This document shows, piece by piece, positions 5,054-5,835 of a DNA stretch of 5,835 nucleotides. The notes under the pieces are model-generated. The model saw nothing but the letters and a program-made list of their open reading frames with translations, ran no database searches and had not been told where the DNA came from. Source of the DNA: a bacterium UBP17_UBA6191 (lineage in GTDB: Bacteria > Muiribacteriota > UBA6191); NCBI GenBank assembly GCA_002422125.1, contig DITF01000377.1:1-5835 (forward strand). Reading direction: 5' to 3'. Made by a program: the position numbers and the translations under genes. Position 1 is the first letter of the stretch, and the number at the start of each line of letters is the position of its first letter.

Positions 5054-5835
5054 CCCTGGATCCGTTGAATTTGCGCACCCAATCCAATCAGCTTCTGTTC
5101 CAGTCTTTCATAGCCTCGGTCAATATGGTACACCCTCTGGATTTCCGAACTGCCCTTTGCCGATAGTGCTGCCAGAACCAAAGCTGCTCCAGCCCGCAGA
5201 TCTCCGGCCATAACCGGGGCCCCAAGCAATCGAGGAACTCCCGTAATCTGAGCCTGATGCCCATCCAGAAGTATCTTTGCACCCATGCGACAAAGCTCAG
5301 GAATATGTAAAAAGCGATTTTCATATACCCCTTCTGAAATCACGGAGACTCCCTCAGCCGTGGCCAGATAGGACATCATTGGGGCCTGTAAATCTGTGGG
5401 GAACCCTGGGTGTGGCCTGGTTGATATCTGCACACCCTTTGGCTTCTCTACTGGCTCCACCAGAATCAAATCTTTCTGATTACGAATCACATTGCCACAT
5501 TCTCGTAGTTTTTCCAACAAGGCTCCAAGATGCTCCAAAGGCGCTTGTTGGATCATCAAAGGACTTCTGGTAATACAGGACAATAAAATCAGGGTTCCAG
5601 CTTCAATCCTGTCTGGCATAACCCGATAGGGTGAGGGCCGCAAACGCATAACCCCATGAATTTCCACTCTGGCTGTCCCTGCCCCCGATACTCTGGCCCC
5701 ACAAGCATTCATAAAATTGGCCAAATCTACAATCTCAGGCTCTCTGGCGGCATTTTCAATCACAGTCACAGCCCCATCAATCAAAGCCGCTGCCATCATG
5801 ATGTTTTCCGTGGCTCCTACGCTAGGAAAGTCCAG
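5050..5835 (-). CDS. murA: UDP-N-acetylglucosamine 1-carboxyvinyltransferase MurA, C-terminal part (5' end outside window)
   Basis: MurA transfers enolpyruvate from phosphoenolpyruvate to UDP-GlcNAc, the first committed step of peptidoglycan synthesis in the cytoplasm. The visible 261 residues are the C-terminal part of a protein usually about 420 long. The frame is open at the right edge, where DFPSVGATENIMMAA matches the family, so the Met inside that segment is not the start. Family motifs follow in order: ENAAREPEIVDLANF, YRVMPDRIEAGT, HPGFPTDLQAP (with the catalytic Asp, about visible residue 148), ENRFLHIPELCRMGA, GDLRAGAALVLA (substrate Arg about 214) and YHIDRGYERLEQKL (Arg about 240). 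The PEP-reactive Cys loop lies upstream of the window and cannot be checked. The gene ends in TGA, which is part of the -35 box of the tRNA promoter. No terminator is visible after it, so some read-through into the tRNAs is likely. Confidence 0.98.
   Translation of the reverse strand: MDFPSVGATENIMMAAALIDGAVTVIENAAREPEIVDLANFMNACGARVSGAGTARVEIHGVMRLRPSPYRVMPDRIEAGTLILLSCITRSPLMIQQAPLEHLGALLEKLRECGNVIRNQKDLILVEPVEKPKGVQISTRPHPGFPTDLQAPMMSYLATAEGVSVISEGVYENRFLHIPELCRMGAKILLDGHQAQITGVPRLLGAPVMAGDLRAGAALVLAALSAKGSSEIQRVYHIDRGYERLEQKLIGLGAQIQRIQG

Noticed and set aside
5277..5573. 98-codon open frame on the + strand inside murA
   Set aside because: It is antisense to well-conserved MurA motifs; the peptide shows no family features.

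Overview
The window looks like a stretch of ordinary, gene-dense bacterial chromosome of moderate GC content (roughly mid-40s per cent, judged by eye). It holds housekeeping genes for DNA repair, tRNA modification, translation and cell-wall synthesis, plus two less common proteins. I see no mobile element, CRISPR array or phage gene. Neither tRNA encodes its 3' CCA. MurA points to a peptidoglycan-making bacterium. A gene related to type II secretion / type IV pilus assembly ATPases suggests a Gram-negative, perhaps of the deltaproteobacterial or Bdellovibrionota type. That lineage guess is weak.

Left half, + strand (1-3124): three tightly packed genes that read as one operon. They are the 3' part of polA (DNA polymerase I, cut by the left edge), tsaE (the ATPase for t6A37 tRNA modification) and a diverged GspE/PilB-family protein. 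polA and tsaE overlap by four bases. The third gene starts two bases after the tsaE stop. The GspE/PilB-like protein keeps the family fold and the four zinc-binding cysteines, but it has lost the Walker B glutamate, the His-box histidine and the arginine-finger segment. It therefore looks like a regulatory or structural pseudo-ATPase rather than a motor.

Right half, - strand (3125-5835), in transcription order: the 3' part of murA (cut by the right edge), a strong-looking sigma70 promoter whose -35 box overlaps the murA stop codon, tRNA-Ser(UGA), tRNA-Ser(GCU), then a 553-residue exonuclease. That protein joins a putative winged helix, a complete DnaQ-type DEDDh exonuclease and a UvrC-N-terminus-like region whose GIY-YIG active site is eroded. 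No terminator is visible between the tRNAs and the exonuclease gene, so they probably share a transcript. The start of the exonuclease gene is odd: a well-placed ATG with a Shine-Dalgarno lies one base out of frame, across an A6 run.

The two halves converge with no intergenic base: the + strand stop ends at 3124 and the - strand stop begins at 3125. No terminator hairpin is visible there. The points most worth a second look are the pseudo-ATPase in the polA-tsaE operon, the exonuclease/UvrC-like fusion with its start anomaly, and the tRNA promoter embedded in the end of murA.
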